From NCBI GenBank assembly GCA_964445745.1, contig CAYULU010000057.1, positions 1 to 6,740 of the forward strand: a stretch of 6,740 nt of DNA, given 5' to 3'. The notes below the pieces were generated by a model. The model ran no database searches, was not told where the DNA came from, and worked only from the letters and a program-made list of their open reading frames with translations. A program made the position numbers and the translations under genes. This DNA is from UBA1443 sp964445745 (GTDB lineage: Bacteria > Omnitrophota > Omnitrophia > Omnitrophales > Aquincolibacteriaceae). The number at the start of each line of letters is the position of its first letter. Position 1 is the stretch's first letter. Below, in pieces: positions 1-6,370 of the stretch.

Positions 1-123
1 CGCTGGTCCGGTGATCCCCGCGCCGTAGGTCAGCGATACCACGCCGGGGTTGTCGGAGGTCACGAGCACGTTTGCTGTTTCGCCGACGCGCATGGGGTTG
101 GGGGCGTGGATGCGGAGGGTCAT
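1..123 (-). CDS. Ig-like-fold protein, C-terminus cut by window edge
   Basis: Forty-one codons read leftward from an ATG at 123 and stay open to base 1, so only the N-terminus is present. It begins MTLRIHAPNPMRVGETANV and continues with alternating hydrophobic residues, Gly and Asn-Pro turns, including VLVTSDNPGVVSLTYGAG. That pattern resembles one bacterial Ig-like beta-sandwich domain, a fold often used on virion surfaces. I do not recognise a specific family. The start lies three bases after the TAA of the large structural gene, so the two are probably co-transcribed and translationally coupled; no clear Shine-Dalgarno sequence precedes it. Its codons almost all end in G or C, and this 120-base stretch is about 68% GC by hand count, against about 43% in 121-180. 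It could be a decoration protein, a tail component or an adhesin-like domain. Confidence 0.7.
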   Translation of the reverse strand, partial: MTLRIHAPNPMRVGETANVLVTSDNPGVVSLTYGAGITGPA

Positions 124-126
124 TGG

Positions 127-3100
127 TTACACATAATCCACGCTGTTGAGATTGAATGTTACCGAGTAGCGAGTGACAGATGCGGTTGTGTCTCCAGCTG
201 GCCCCGTAACAACATATTTGATGCCGCGAACGATAACGCCGAACTCACCTGCAGAGGTATATAATTCAATGCAGTCTGTCGTTCCAGCTCCAAGATGAAC
301 AAGCGGCGACCCTCTGACTACGGTAAACTCTGCATCCTCGTAATAAATATCTGTGTCCTGCGCTAATATTGTATAGGTGTCTGGCACACCTGACTCAACA
401 TGTACGGTTGCCATGATTCGGCGATGCGCCATGGTTCCAGGCGTTGTTGGTCCAGTCGCAACGGTATCGCTGATTACTGTCACCAACACATCGATATCAC
501 ACGAAAACACGCAGTCCCCCGTTGGCAAAAACTTGGGCATGATTTCAATGGCGTCGAACACGGCAGGCGCAGTAAACGTCGCATCGCGAATGATCTTCGC
601 AAACCCACTGGACAGCTCATCGAGGTTGCTCTGTACGTCTACGTCAACAAGCTCGGACGTCGTATTGTCGTAGCTGATAGCTGTTGCTGGGTGACTGTTC
701 GGCGCACTTAGTCCACCAAGCGCTCCGTGATAGGATACGCTTGCAGACAGCGCAAGCGAGTTCGTTCCGGTAAGACGCACGAAATCCACAATGCGCGCAC
801 GACCTGCTGCGGGGTCCCATCCATTTTGCGCCTGATAGGTCAATCGATACAAAGGAACCCATTCCTGAAACGGCTTGTCACCAAACGCAAGTGACACAAC
901 CGTCTCTTCTTTTGCAGCAGATAGCGACGTATGTAGGGCTTGCCCAGGAACGACAACAATCTCGAAGTCACCGTCAAGCGAATTGGTCGCAAATACGAAA
1001 CTGTTCACAAACATGTTGTGCGTTGCGGCTGAAAGCCCCCATGTTCCGTCGTTATACGTAATCCATCCGCCTGAAATCTGATATGGATACGTTGTTCCCC
1101 CAAGTGAAGAACGAACCCATGTCCATATTCCAGTCGCACCGCTACGATACATAAACGTGTATGCGTCCGCCGCTAGGTGTCCATTGTTGTTGTTCTCCAG
1201 ATCCTCGTCAGCCACAACGCCAAAGTCTACCGTGATCTTGTTGCTTGCATTGGTTACCCATGGAATTGCCGGGCTCAGTACATCGCCAAGCCCGAATCCG
1301 CTCTGCGCATAAGCCCCCACCGTGAAATGCAGATGCTTATGTGTCGCCCAATCCATGCATAGGCCATGTCTCTCCTCACTTGCGTATCCGTCTGCAAGTG
1401 CCGAGTTGTATTGAACATAGGAAACAGGAACATACTTCGAGAGGTCCCAGAAGCTTGTGCTCGTGGTCGGAGCTGGCGGGTCAGCGTCGTCAAAATAAAA
1501 GAAGTGCGTTCCGTCTGTTGTGGGATGGGCCGGAAACACGACCGGCGCTGTATATTCATATCGAATTCCGTTGCGCCAAAACGCAAAAGAGACGACCGGT
1601 GTCAACGTGAGCGTCTGCGTTAGCGGGTCATAAGAGATTGTAGAGTCCGTTAGGTTCTCAAACCCAGTGGGGTCTCCGGTATGGGTATGAATCTCCATTG
1701 GAGACGGGCTATCGTAGGCAACCTGTTCGACGTTATCGACATAATCAACACGATCATATTCAAATATTCCAGTTGCAGGATTAATGCGCGCCGCCGCCGT
1801 GAACTCTAGCCCATCCGGCGTTGTGTTGACCACAACGAGCCGACCTTCATCTGTAGCCGGCGTATACGCCATTGGCGTATCCGTCAGCGCCAGGAATGTA
1901 TTCGCAGGGACACCTGCGATTGTGCAGCCGATGAACTTGTAGGTGTTGTTCGCCGGATCCACGATGTCCGTGTACGCCAAGATATCGCAGCCGATAAAGT
2001 TGACGTTGCGCACGTGCTCGATTGTCAGGTTCATGATTCTGGCATTCGAGATAACGGTGTCTGTTGCGTTCACCGTCATGCCGATATACCAACCGCCATC
2101 TACATACATGTCACCAGAAAACTGGTCTGCCACGATGTCTGCCACGACGCCAGGGACAACGCCGTATGGAACGCCATCTGGAGTTTCACAGGCATATCCC
2201 CTGGTCATGCCACCCATAAACAGGAAATGGTCGCCATCGTACGTCTCTCGATCAACTATGGTATAATAGGTGCTGGAGACCGGCGTAATCGAAACGCCAG
2301 CTGCATAGGTTCCAACGAACGCCATGTTATTGACGTAGTTCGATGTCTTCAGGTGCGTATTCGAGTACATGTACAGGTAGTCAACATCGCTGCGAAGATG
2401 CAACTCCTTCTTCCCGTACCTGCAGAGAGCTCTGCCCTGTATGTCAACATTTTGCTCGACAAGCGAACCAACAGACGTCGGGCTGTGGTTCATGGAGAAG
2501 CGTTTAGTACCATTGTAGTAGACAAAATAATTGTCTGTCTCAATGAGGTCGATTAGGAACATTCCTGGGATACTGAAACCGATAGATGTGGAGTAGGTCT
2601 TCGTATCGTAAAATCGAGCAGAGATTCCTCCCATCATTCCGGACGTAGCAATAACAATCTTGTCTCCTGCCAGGAACCTTCCGGCGCCAAACATGCTGGT
2701 TGGAATCACCTTGGTTACGCATCCGTTTTGTATGGCAACATGGTTTGCGCCAATCACATCCATCTCAATGATCTCTTCGCCGTTGTTCATGGCGTAAGAG
2801 AACGCGCCGTAAGCTGGCTTTACATATAACCAATCCAGATACACGTCACCAAGCGTATCGGTAAAGCTCAAGTGTCCGTTGTTGACGAAGTACGTATCGC
2901 GAGTCACGCCGTTCCTGATATTGGACAGTGTGCCAACAGAATTGAACGTCGCCTGAATGATAATGCCAGTCGCGTCCTGTGCAACGATCTCTGTTCCAGA
3001 CAATATATTGGCGTCAATTGGATCAAACGGAAGTGTGATGGAAATGTCGATGCCGTCTGGTGCCGGATTCCCAGCCGTCCATGAATTGACGATCACCACG

Positions 3101-3834
3101 TTCGGAACGGCTGCGTCATAGTATGCGTACGCAAACCTCGTAGGGCTGAGCGCGCACACGGACATGACGGCAGGAACAACAGCTAGGATCTGCAGCGGCA
3201 TGATCCCAACGATGTCTGGCTCATACTGAATGAACGTATCAACGCCATCGGTATACATGAAGGCGTTTTTGCATGACGCCCATCCCATGACGCCAACCGC
3301 CCACGGAGTGGAACCGGCCGCAGCAAGCGATTCGCCAACCGTCATATCGTCAAACGGAAGCTGATCCAGACTGTCGATCGCGATATTGCGCACCGTGCCG
3401 CGTGTGTCGTCTTCTCCATAGCCGGCGCCATAGGACAGATACAAATCGCTTCCGTCTGCGATGCGCCGGAACGACTGCTGTCTGCGTCCGTTCGTGATCG
3501 TCAGCGGCTTCGCTGACCGCCATCCGCTAGCACCCGCGCGCTCCAGGAGAATGACTCCCAGCGGTGCCGGTAGCGCCTCAATCGTCGGAGTGCTCGTTTC
3601 GGATGCGTCGATTCCATGCACGCAGACGTAGTTGTCAGCAGCAACGAACGCCACCGTCTGCGGAGTTGTCTCCTCTACGATGATTCCATTGTATTGCACC
3701 GTGTAGCTCGGAACGATGATATCAGTCCCCACTACCGAGAATTGACCAACAGCAATCACGCCGTCGCCAAACATCTTGTGCAAATTGAATGTGTCTGCTG
3801 TGAGTCGTGAGAAAGTAGTGTGAGACTTGCGCAT
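127..3834 (-). CDS. large modular phage tail/virion structural protein
   Basis: This 1235-residue protein starts at ATG 3834 and ends at TAA 129-127. A TTG start at 3858 would add eight residues, but it has no ribosome site and lies inside the apparent promoter. There is no signal peptide. Residues 1-120 resemble N-terminal virion-attachment regions. Residues about 120-580 are Gly/Asp/aromatic-rich beta strands, possibly propeller-like (TRFAYAYYD is an example). Residues 585-640 have beta-helix-like rungs (FIGCDIL, KFIGCTI). Residues 647-678 carry FLALTDTP...GLEF, a phrase common in phage tail proteins. Residues 716-837 form a module from HTHTGDPTGFENLTDS to SEERHG...ATHKHLHF, which I recall from other phage structural proteins. 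Residues 1035-1074 carry YHGALGGLSAPNSHPA...YDNTTSEL...NLDEL, also typical of phage tails. The last 150 residues look like a beta domain. A baseplate, fibre or host-contact protein is likely; the exact role is unknown. Phage structural origin is well supported. Confidence 0.88.
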   Translation of the reverse strand: MRKSHTTFSRLTADTFNLHKMFGDGVIAVGQFSVVGTDIIVPSYTVQYNGIIVEETTPQTVAFVAADNYVCVHGIDASETSTPTIEALPAPLGVILLERAGASGWRSAKPLTITNGRRQQSFRRIADGSDLYLSYGAGYGEDDTRGTVRNIAIDSLDQLPFDDMTVGESLAAAGSTPWAVGVMGWASCKNAFMYTDGVDTFIQYEPDIVGIMPLQILAVVPAVMSVCALSPTRFAYAYYDAAVPNVVIVNSWTAGNPAPDGIDISITLPFDPIDANILSGTEIVAQDATGIIIQATFNSVGTLSNIRNGVTRDTYFVNNGHLSFTDTLGDVYLDWLYVKPAYGAFSYAMNNGEEIIEMDVIGANHVAIQNGCVTKVIPTSMFGAGRFLAGDKIVIATSGMMGGISARFYDTKTYSTSIGFSIPGMFLIDLIETDNYFVYYNGTKRFSMNHSPTSVGSLVEQNVDIQGRALCRYGKKELHLRSDVDYLYMYSNTHLKTSNYVNNMAFVGTYAAGVSITPVSSTYYTIVDRETYDGDHFLFMGGMTRGYACETPDGVPYGVVPGVVADIVADQFSGDMYVDGGWYIGMTVNATDTVISNARIMNLTIEHVRNVNFIGCDILAYTDIVDPANNTYKFIGCTIAGVPANTFLALTDTPMAYTPATDEGRLVVVNTTPDGLEFTAAARINPATGIFEYDRVDYVDNVEQVAYDSPSPMEIHTHTGDPTGFENLTDSTISYDPLTQTLTLTPVVSFAFWRNGIRYEYTAPVVFPAHPTTDGTHFFYFDDADPPAPTTSTSFWDLSKYVPVSYVQYNSALADGYASEERHGLCMDWATHKHLHFTVGAYAQSGFGLGDVLSPAIPWVTNASNKITVDFGVVADEDLENNNNGHLAADAYTFMYRSGATGIWTWVRSSLGGTTYPYQISGGWITYNDGTWGLSAATHNMFVNSFVFATNSLDGDFEIVVVPGQALHTSLSAAKEETVVSLAFGDKPFQEWVPLYRLTYQAQNGWDPAAGRARIVDFVRLTGTNSLALSASVSYHGALGGLSAPNSHPATAISYDNTTSELVDVDVQSNLDELSSGFAKIIRDATFTAPAVFDAIEIMPKFLPTGDCVFSCDIDVLVTVISDTVATGPTTPGTMAHRRIMATVHVESGVPDTYTILAQDTDIYYEDAEFTVVRGSPLVHLGAGTTDCIELYTSAGEFGVIVRGIKYVVTGPAGDTTASVTRYSVTFNLNSVDYV

Positions 3835-3840
3835 ACGGGG

Positions 3841-3869
3841 ATTATAAAGCAAAAGCAAAGATGGTACAA
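3841..3869 (-). promoter_or_regulatory. sigma70-like promoter of the large structural gene, possibly leaderless
   Basis: On the minus strand a perfect -10 hexamer TATAAT (3846-3841) is preceded by a 17-base spacer and a partial -35 hexamer TTGTAC (3869-3864), which matches TTG of TTGACA. Taking the last T of the -10 as position -7, +1 falls at 3834, the A of the ATG. There is no purine-rich ribosome site between the -10 and the ATG (bases CCCCGT). The spacer repeats GCTTT-like units, and TCTA repeats lie just upstream of the -35. The hexamers and spacing are read directly; promoter activity and leaderless translation are inferred. Confidence 0.6.
3843..3848 (+). promoter_or_regulatory. candidate -10 box for the lipoprotein gene, overlapping the divergent promoter
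   Basis: TATAAA on the plus strand overlaps the minus-strand TATAAT, because the core TTATAA is self-complementary. Transcription from it would start near 3855 and give a leader of about 60 bases containing the hairpin and ribosome site below. No convincing -35 lies 16-18 bases upstream, so this is weak on its own. It is listed because the gene needs a plus-strand promoter and no better candidate is visible in the divergent region. Confidence 0.3.
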
Positions 3870-3884
3870 GATAGATAGAAGGAC

Positions 3885-3901
3885 ACGTGCATCGCGCACG
3901 T
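3885..3901 (+). promoter_or_regulatory. leader hairpin directly before the lipoprotein ribosome site
   Basis: ACGTGC (3885-3890) and GCACGT (3896-3901) form a perfect six-base-pair stem with a five-base loop (ATCGC). The Shine-Dalgarno sequence begins at the next base. There is no T-run after it, so it is not a normal intrinsic terminator. It could stabilise the transcript, affect ribosome access, or be a dyad protein-binding site. The pairing is seen; the role is not known. Confidence 0.4.
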
Positions 3902-3908
3902 AGAAAGG
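3902..3908 (+). promoter_or_regulatory. ribosome binding site of the lipoprotein gene
   Basis: AGAAAGG ends six bases before ATG 3915 and is a reasonable Shine-Dalgarno match. It fixes the start codon, and the resulting N-terminus is a proper lipoprotein signal. The divergent structural gene has no such site. Confidence 0.65.
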
Positions 3909-3914
3909 TTCATC

Positions 3915-4730
3915 ATGCGTACCATCATCATCGTTACCATCATTCTCACCGCTGTTGCTTGCAACGACAGCACCACCAACAACAACACCACCAACAACAC
4001 CAACAACACCAACAACACCTCCCTGTGCGGCAACGGGACCACCGATCCCGGGGAGCAGTGTGACGACGGCAACACCTCCGGCCACGACGGCTGCGACGAG
4101 GTCTGCCGCGTCGAGGCGTTCTGCGGCAACGGGACCGTGGACACCAACGAGGAGTGCGACGGCGGCAACTTCGATGGGAAGAGCTGCATCACGGAGGGCT
4201 ACGCCTCCGGTCAGCTCTCCTGCAACGCCGACTGCACGATCGACATCGAGGGGTGCGAGAGCCCCGACCCGCTCAAAATCATGCAGTCCGGCGGAAGGAT
4301 CAAGATGCGCGTCGGTCGCGCGGCCGCGCCGGACGGAAGCGTCAGCTTCAACGGATGGTACGACACGCAGCTCGGCATCAACTGCGTGTGGCGGAAGGCG
4401 GTTGATGGCGCAATGCGTTGTCTTCCGGAGCTGACGGCGACGAGAACGCGCTGGTACATTGGCTCTACATGTTCCGCATCTACGAGACTGGCGGCATTTC
4501 CGGTAGATGACGCACCTGTGCAAAATGGAGAGTACGTGTCACAGGAATCCGGTGGCGTATTCTATGCGTATATCATTACCGGAGTTGTCACAGGAATGGT
4601 GTATCATAACAACGACACAACTTGCAGGACGTGGACCGTGAGCGACGGAGCGATGGCGCCTGCTGCCTGGTATACAGTGCAGGCAGTAGACGCGTTGACG
4701 TTCCAAGCGCAATATGAATCGATTGAATGA
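3915..4730 (+). CDS. myxobacterial-type cysteine-rich lipoprotein, candidate phage moron
   Basis: The 271-residue product begins with a short lipoprotein signal: Arg2, a hydrophobic stretch and the lipobox AVAC with lipidated Cys16. A Thr/Asn linker follows (residues 20-35). Two cysteine-rich repeats lie at about 37-67 (CGNG, DPGEQCDDGN, DGCDEVC) and 69-114 (CGNG, NEECDGGNFDG, CNADC). They match the Myxococcus cysteine-rich repeat type (TIGR02232; related to DUF4215). The C-terminal part (about 118-271) contains SGGRIKMRVG, DGSVSFNGWYD and DGAMRCLP, a pattern I recall from myxobacterial lipoproteins, though I cannot confirm a family name. After Cys16 there are 14 cysteines (38, 49, 60, 64, 70, 81, 91, 103, 107, 114, 157, 169, 186, 237), an even number that suits disulfides outside the cytoplasm. 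No catalytic motif is visible. It runs opposite to its neighbours with its own control regions. Codons are strongly GC-ending to about residue 160, then mixed. Receptor blocking or surface modification is possible; the function is unproven. Confidence 0.88.
   Translation: MRTIIIVTIILTAVACNDSTTNNNTTNNTNNTNNTSLCGNGTTDPGEQCDDGNTSGHDGCDEVCRVEAFCGNGTVDTNEECDGGNFDGKSCITEGYASGQLSCNADCTIDIEGCESPDPLKIMQSGGRIKMRVGRAAAPDGSVSFNGWYDTQLGINCVWRKAVDGAMRCLPELTATRTRWYIGSTCSASTRLAAFPVDDAPVQNGEYVSQESGGVFYAYIITGVVTGMVYHNNDTTCRTWTVSDGAMAPAAWYTVQAVDALTFQAQYESIE
3972..4019 (+). repeat. ACC/AAC codon repeat encoding the Thr/Asn linker
   Basis: Sixteen consecutive codons are only ACC or AAC (residues 20-35). The last 27 bases (3993-4019) are three perfect copies of the nine-base unit AACAACACC. 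The tract encodes a flexible spacer between the lipid anchor and the first disulfide repeat. Gain or loss of a unit would keep the reading frame and change only the linker length. Confidence 0.85.
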
Positions 4731-4739
4731 CGTGTCAAT

Positions 4740-4754
4740 CCGCGCGGCGCGCGG
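4740..4754. repeat. GC-only inverted repeat between convergent genes
   Basis: CCGCGCG (4740-4746) and CGCGCGG (4748-4754) are perfect inverted arms around one central G. As RNA it would fold as a five-base-pair hairpin with a five-base loop. It lies ten bases after the lipoprotein stop and directly before the terminator-like hairpin. It could reinforce termination or be a protein-binding dyad. Confidence 0.45.
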
Positions 4755-4755
4755 G

Positions 4756-4778
4756 CCAAGGGTGCAAGCTCTTGGTTT
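4756..4778 (+). terminator. probable intrinsic terminator of the lipoprotein gene
   Basis: CCAAGGG (4756-4762) pairs with CTCTTGG (4769-4775) in a seven-base-pair stem with one G-T wobble and a six-base loop, followed by only TTT (4776-4778). The T-run is short, so efficiency is uncertain. Read on the minus strand the hairpin lacks a T-run, so it should act mainly on the plus-strand gene and limit its transcription into the fibre gene. Confidence 0.5.
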
Positions 4779-4780
4779 AG

Positions 4781-6370
4781 CTATGCGTACTCAATAAGCA
4801 CGCCCCACCAGCGATTAGCGGATGCTCCGTTTGTTATCCACGCATCAGATCCATCGGCTGCTCCGCTGCACAAGAATCTCAAATAGGTAGTCTGTCCGGC
4901 GTTTGAGTAACTGGACCAAAGGTCTTTTGCTGCGCCAACAAGTGGCATTGTCTTAAGTGCCCTATCAATGTATGCGTTTATAGACGGAATACAATATTTA
5001 GTTCCATCGATATCAAGAAGCGTGCACGGATCTACTGAAAAAAGAAAATGCATCACCTCCGCGATTGGGCCGCCAGACACATCATTGCTGAACTCCATGC
5101 ACAAAATCTTCATAGACTTTATTCTTGTATTAAATGCGCCAGGAGCCAGCGCTAGCGATGATTTATTAAGCGCAAACACCAGACTCGAACAATCAATAAA
5201 CTGGTATAACGGGTTTGACGCTACTCCTTTTTCATATCCAGTTCCTATTTTTGTTGCTTGGAATGACGGGGCCACAGAATCGTAGCTAACCTGATACGCC
5301 ATAAGATACAATAAGCTAAATGTATGGCCAGATGTCAATAGCGCTTGTCTGTTTGCTGCGCTGGGAACATACGCAACTATGTTAACACATGGAATCGTAT
5401 AATCAAGCACCCACCAGTGAACAGCAGGTGGAGGTGGCACTGTGTCATATGGAAATTCACCATAGATCTCTACATTTCCAGCATTTATCGTCTTGATTAG
5501 GTACTCATGATAAACACCGGCAGCGGGCTCGATTCTAAGAATCTGAAACGCCTCTGGCTGCCAGTTGTTGTTCTCTGTCGTAGAACTCGCTGCGCCAATT
5601 CCGGCAGCAGTGAACGTGCTTCCGCTTGTGGTTCCATTTCCGCATCCGGTCGATGCATAGCTTCTGATAAGCCGAGAGTCTATACATTGCGGTCCTGCGC
5701 CAATTGGTTCTTGCGTTAAAAATATGGAGTATATAGTCTCCGGAAGCGCTGCCATTGTGTAGTAGCTTGTATTCGAATGATAATACAGCTGCCCAGCGAT
5801 AGAGCACCACCCCAACTTATTAACACTCAGAACGCCAGCGAGCTGCGTGGGGTCCTGGACCTCAGCTCCGATGTCGAACAGGCATGTGTCCAGACGAACT
5901 CCAAGCTCTGACGTATAGCGATTGAGTTCCACTCCAGTAGGTCCTGTATATACATCGCGCTTTTTAATGAACTCACCGGTCGTCGCAGACGCTGTATTCT
6001 CCAGCAAATACCGCAGTCTCGCGTTCACGAATTCGCGGCGATCGATATTGGCAAGCCTCGCGCTGATCTCTGTGGTCTCGAATCCATCCATCTGGTGGCA
6101 ACTCTTGTCCAGGTCGCCGTTGTTGTAGATGATGTTGCCGTTCGGATCCATCGCGGCATCAAGGCGCTGCTCCAGTGACCCTGCTGTCCTTGCCAGCTGT
6201 CCACTGTAGTGTGGATCTGTCATCGGGATCGCAGAATTCAACAGCTCATCCTTGAGGTTTGCAAGCTCATCGTCGATCGCTTGCGCGTTCGCGTTCATCG
6301 GGATCTCCCAACGGTTTGCGTAGTCGCCGTTGGCCAGCTTATAGAGGTCGAGGTAATCAGTGCGTTCCAT
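4781..6370 (-). CDS. tail-fibre-like protein with phage N-terminal anchor
   Basis: This 529-residue protein starts at ATG 6370, with GGAG (6382-6379) eight bases upstream, and ends at TAG 4783-4781. It has no signal peptide or membrane segment. The N-terminus (YLDLYKLANGDYANRWEIPM, then NANAQAIDDEL) follows the pattern of phage fibre anchoring segments, in which a short Tyr/Leu/Gly region leads to Asn-x-Asn and a helix. Residues about 30-80 and 98-126 look helical, with a short possible coiled coil (IDDELANLKDELL). From about residue 184 (NKLGWC) the protein becomes rich in aromatics, Ser/Thr and Gly, with turn-rich stretches such as GTTSGSTFTAAGIG and a proline run VPPPPAV near the middle; this part is unrecognised. 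There are 11 cysteines, many for a fibre. The upstream stop overlaps its start by one base (TAATG), suggesting coupled translation. A host-recognition fibre is the best guess; a baseplate or collar protein is possible. Confidence 0.8.
   Translation of the reverse strand: MERTDYLDLYKLANGDYANRWEIPMNANAQAIDDELANLKDELLNSAIPMTDPHYSGQLARTAGSLEQRLDAAMDPNGNIIYNNGDLDKSCHQMDGFETTEISARLANIDRREFVNARLRYLLENTASATTGEFIKKRDVYTGPTGVELNRYTSELGVRLDTCLFDIGAEVQDPTQLAGVLSVNKLGWCSIAGQLYYHSNTSYYTMAALPETIYSIFLTQEPIGAGPQCIDSRLIRSYASTGCGNGTTSGSTFTAAGIGAASSTTENNNWQPEAFQILRIEPAAGVYHEYLIKTINAGNVEIYGEFPYDTVPPPPAVHWWVLDYTIPCVNIVAYVPSAANRQALLTSGHTFSLLYLMAYQVSYDSVAPSFQATKIGTGYEKGVASNPLYQFIDCSSLVFALNKSSLALAPGAFNTRIKSMKILCMEFSNDVSGGPIAEVMHFLFSVDPCTLLDIDGTKYCIPSINAYIDRALKTMPLVGAAKDLWSSYSNAGQTTYLRFLCSGAADGSDAWITNGASANRWWGVLIEYA

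Noticed and set aside
2014..2556. Plus-strand frame of 180 codons inside the large structural gene
   Set aside because: It lies antisense to a well-supported coding region and its product has no recognisable features.
3835..3858. TTG start at 3858 for the large structural protein
   Set aside because: It has no ribosome site and lies in the promoter spacer, so it would be upstream of the predicted transcript start.
3955..4434. Plus-strand frame of 159 codons rich in Thr/Pro/Ala/Arg
   Set aside because: It is a second-frame reading of the repeat and GC-rich codons, with no ribosome site and no coherent fold.
3756..4523. Long minus-strand frame (255 codons) opposite the lipoprotein gene
   Set aside because: It is Arg/Val-rich, has no domain logic, overlaps the start of the large structural gene and arises from the GC-rich codons of the lipoprotein; that gene has a ribosome site and a lipoprotein signal.
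5620..5650. CGNGTT shared by the fibre-like protein and the lipoprotein
   Set aside because: The DNA codons differ and the flanking residues are unrelated, so a six-residue match is best taken as chance.
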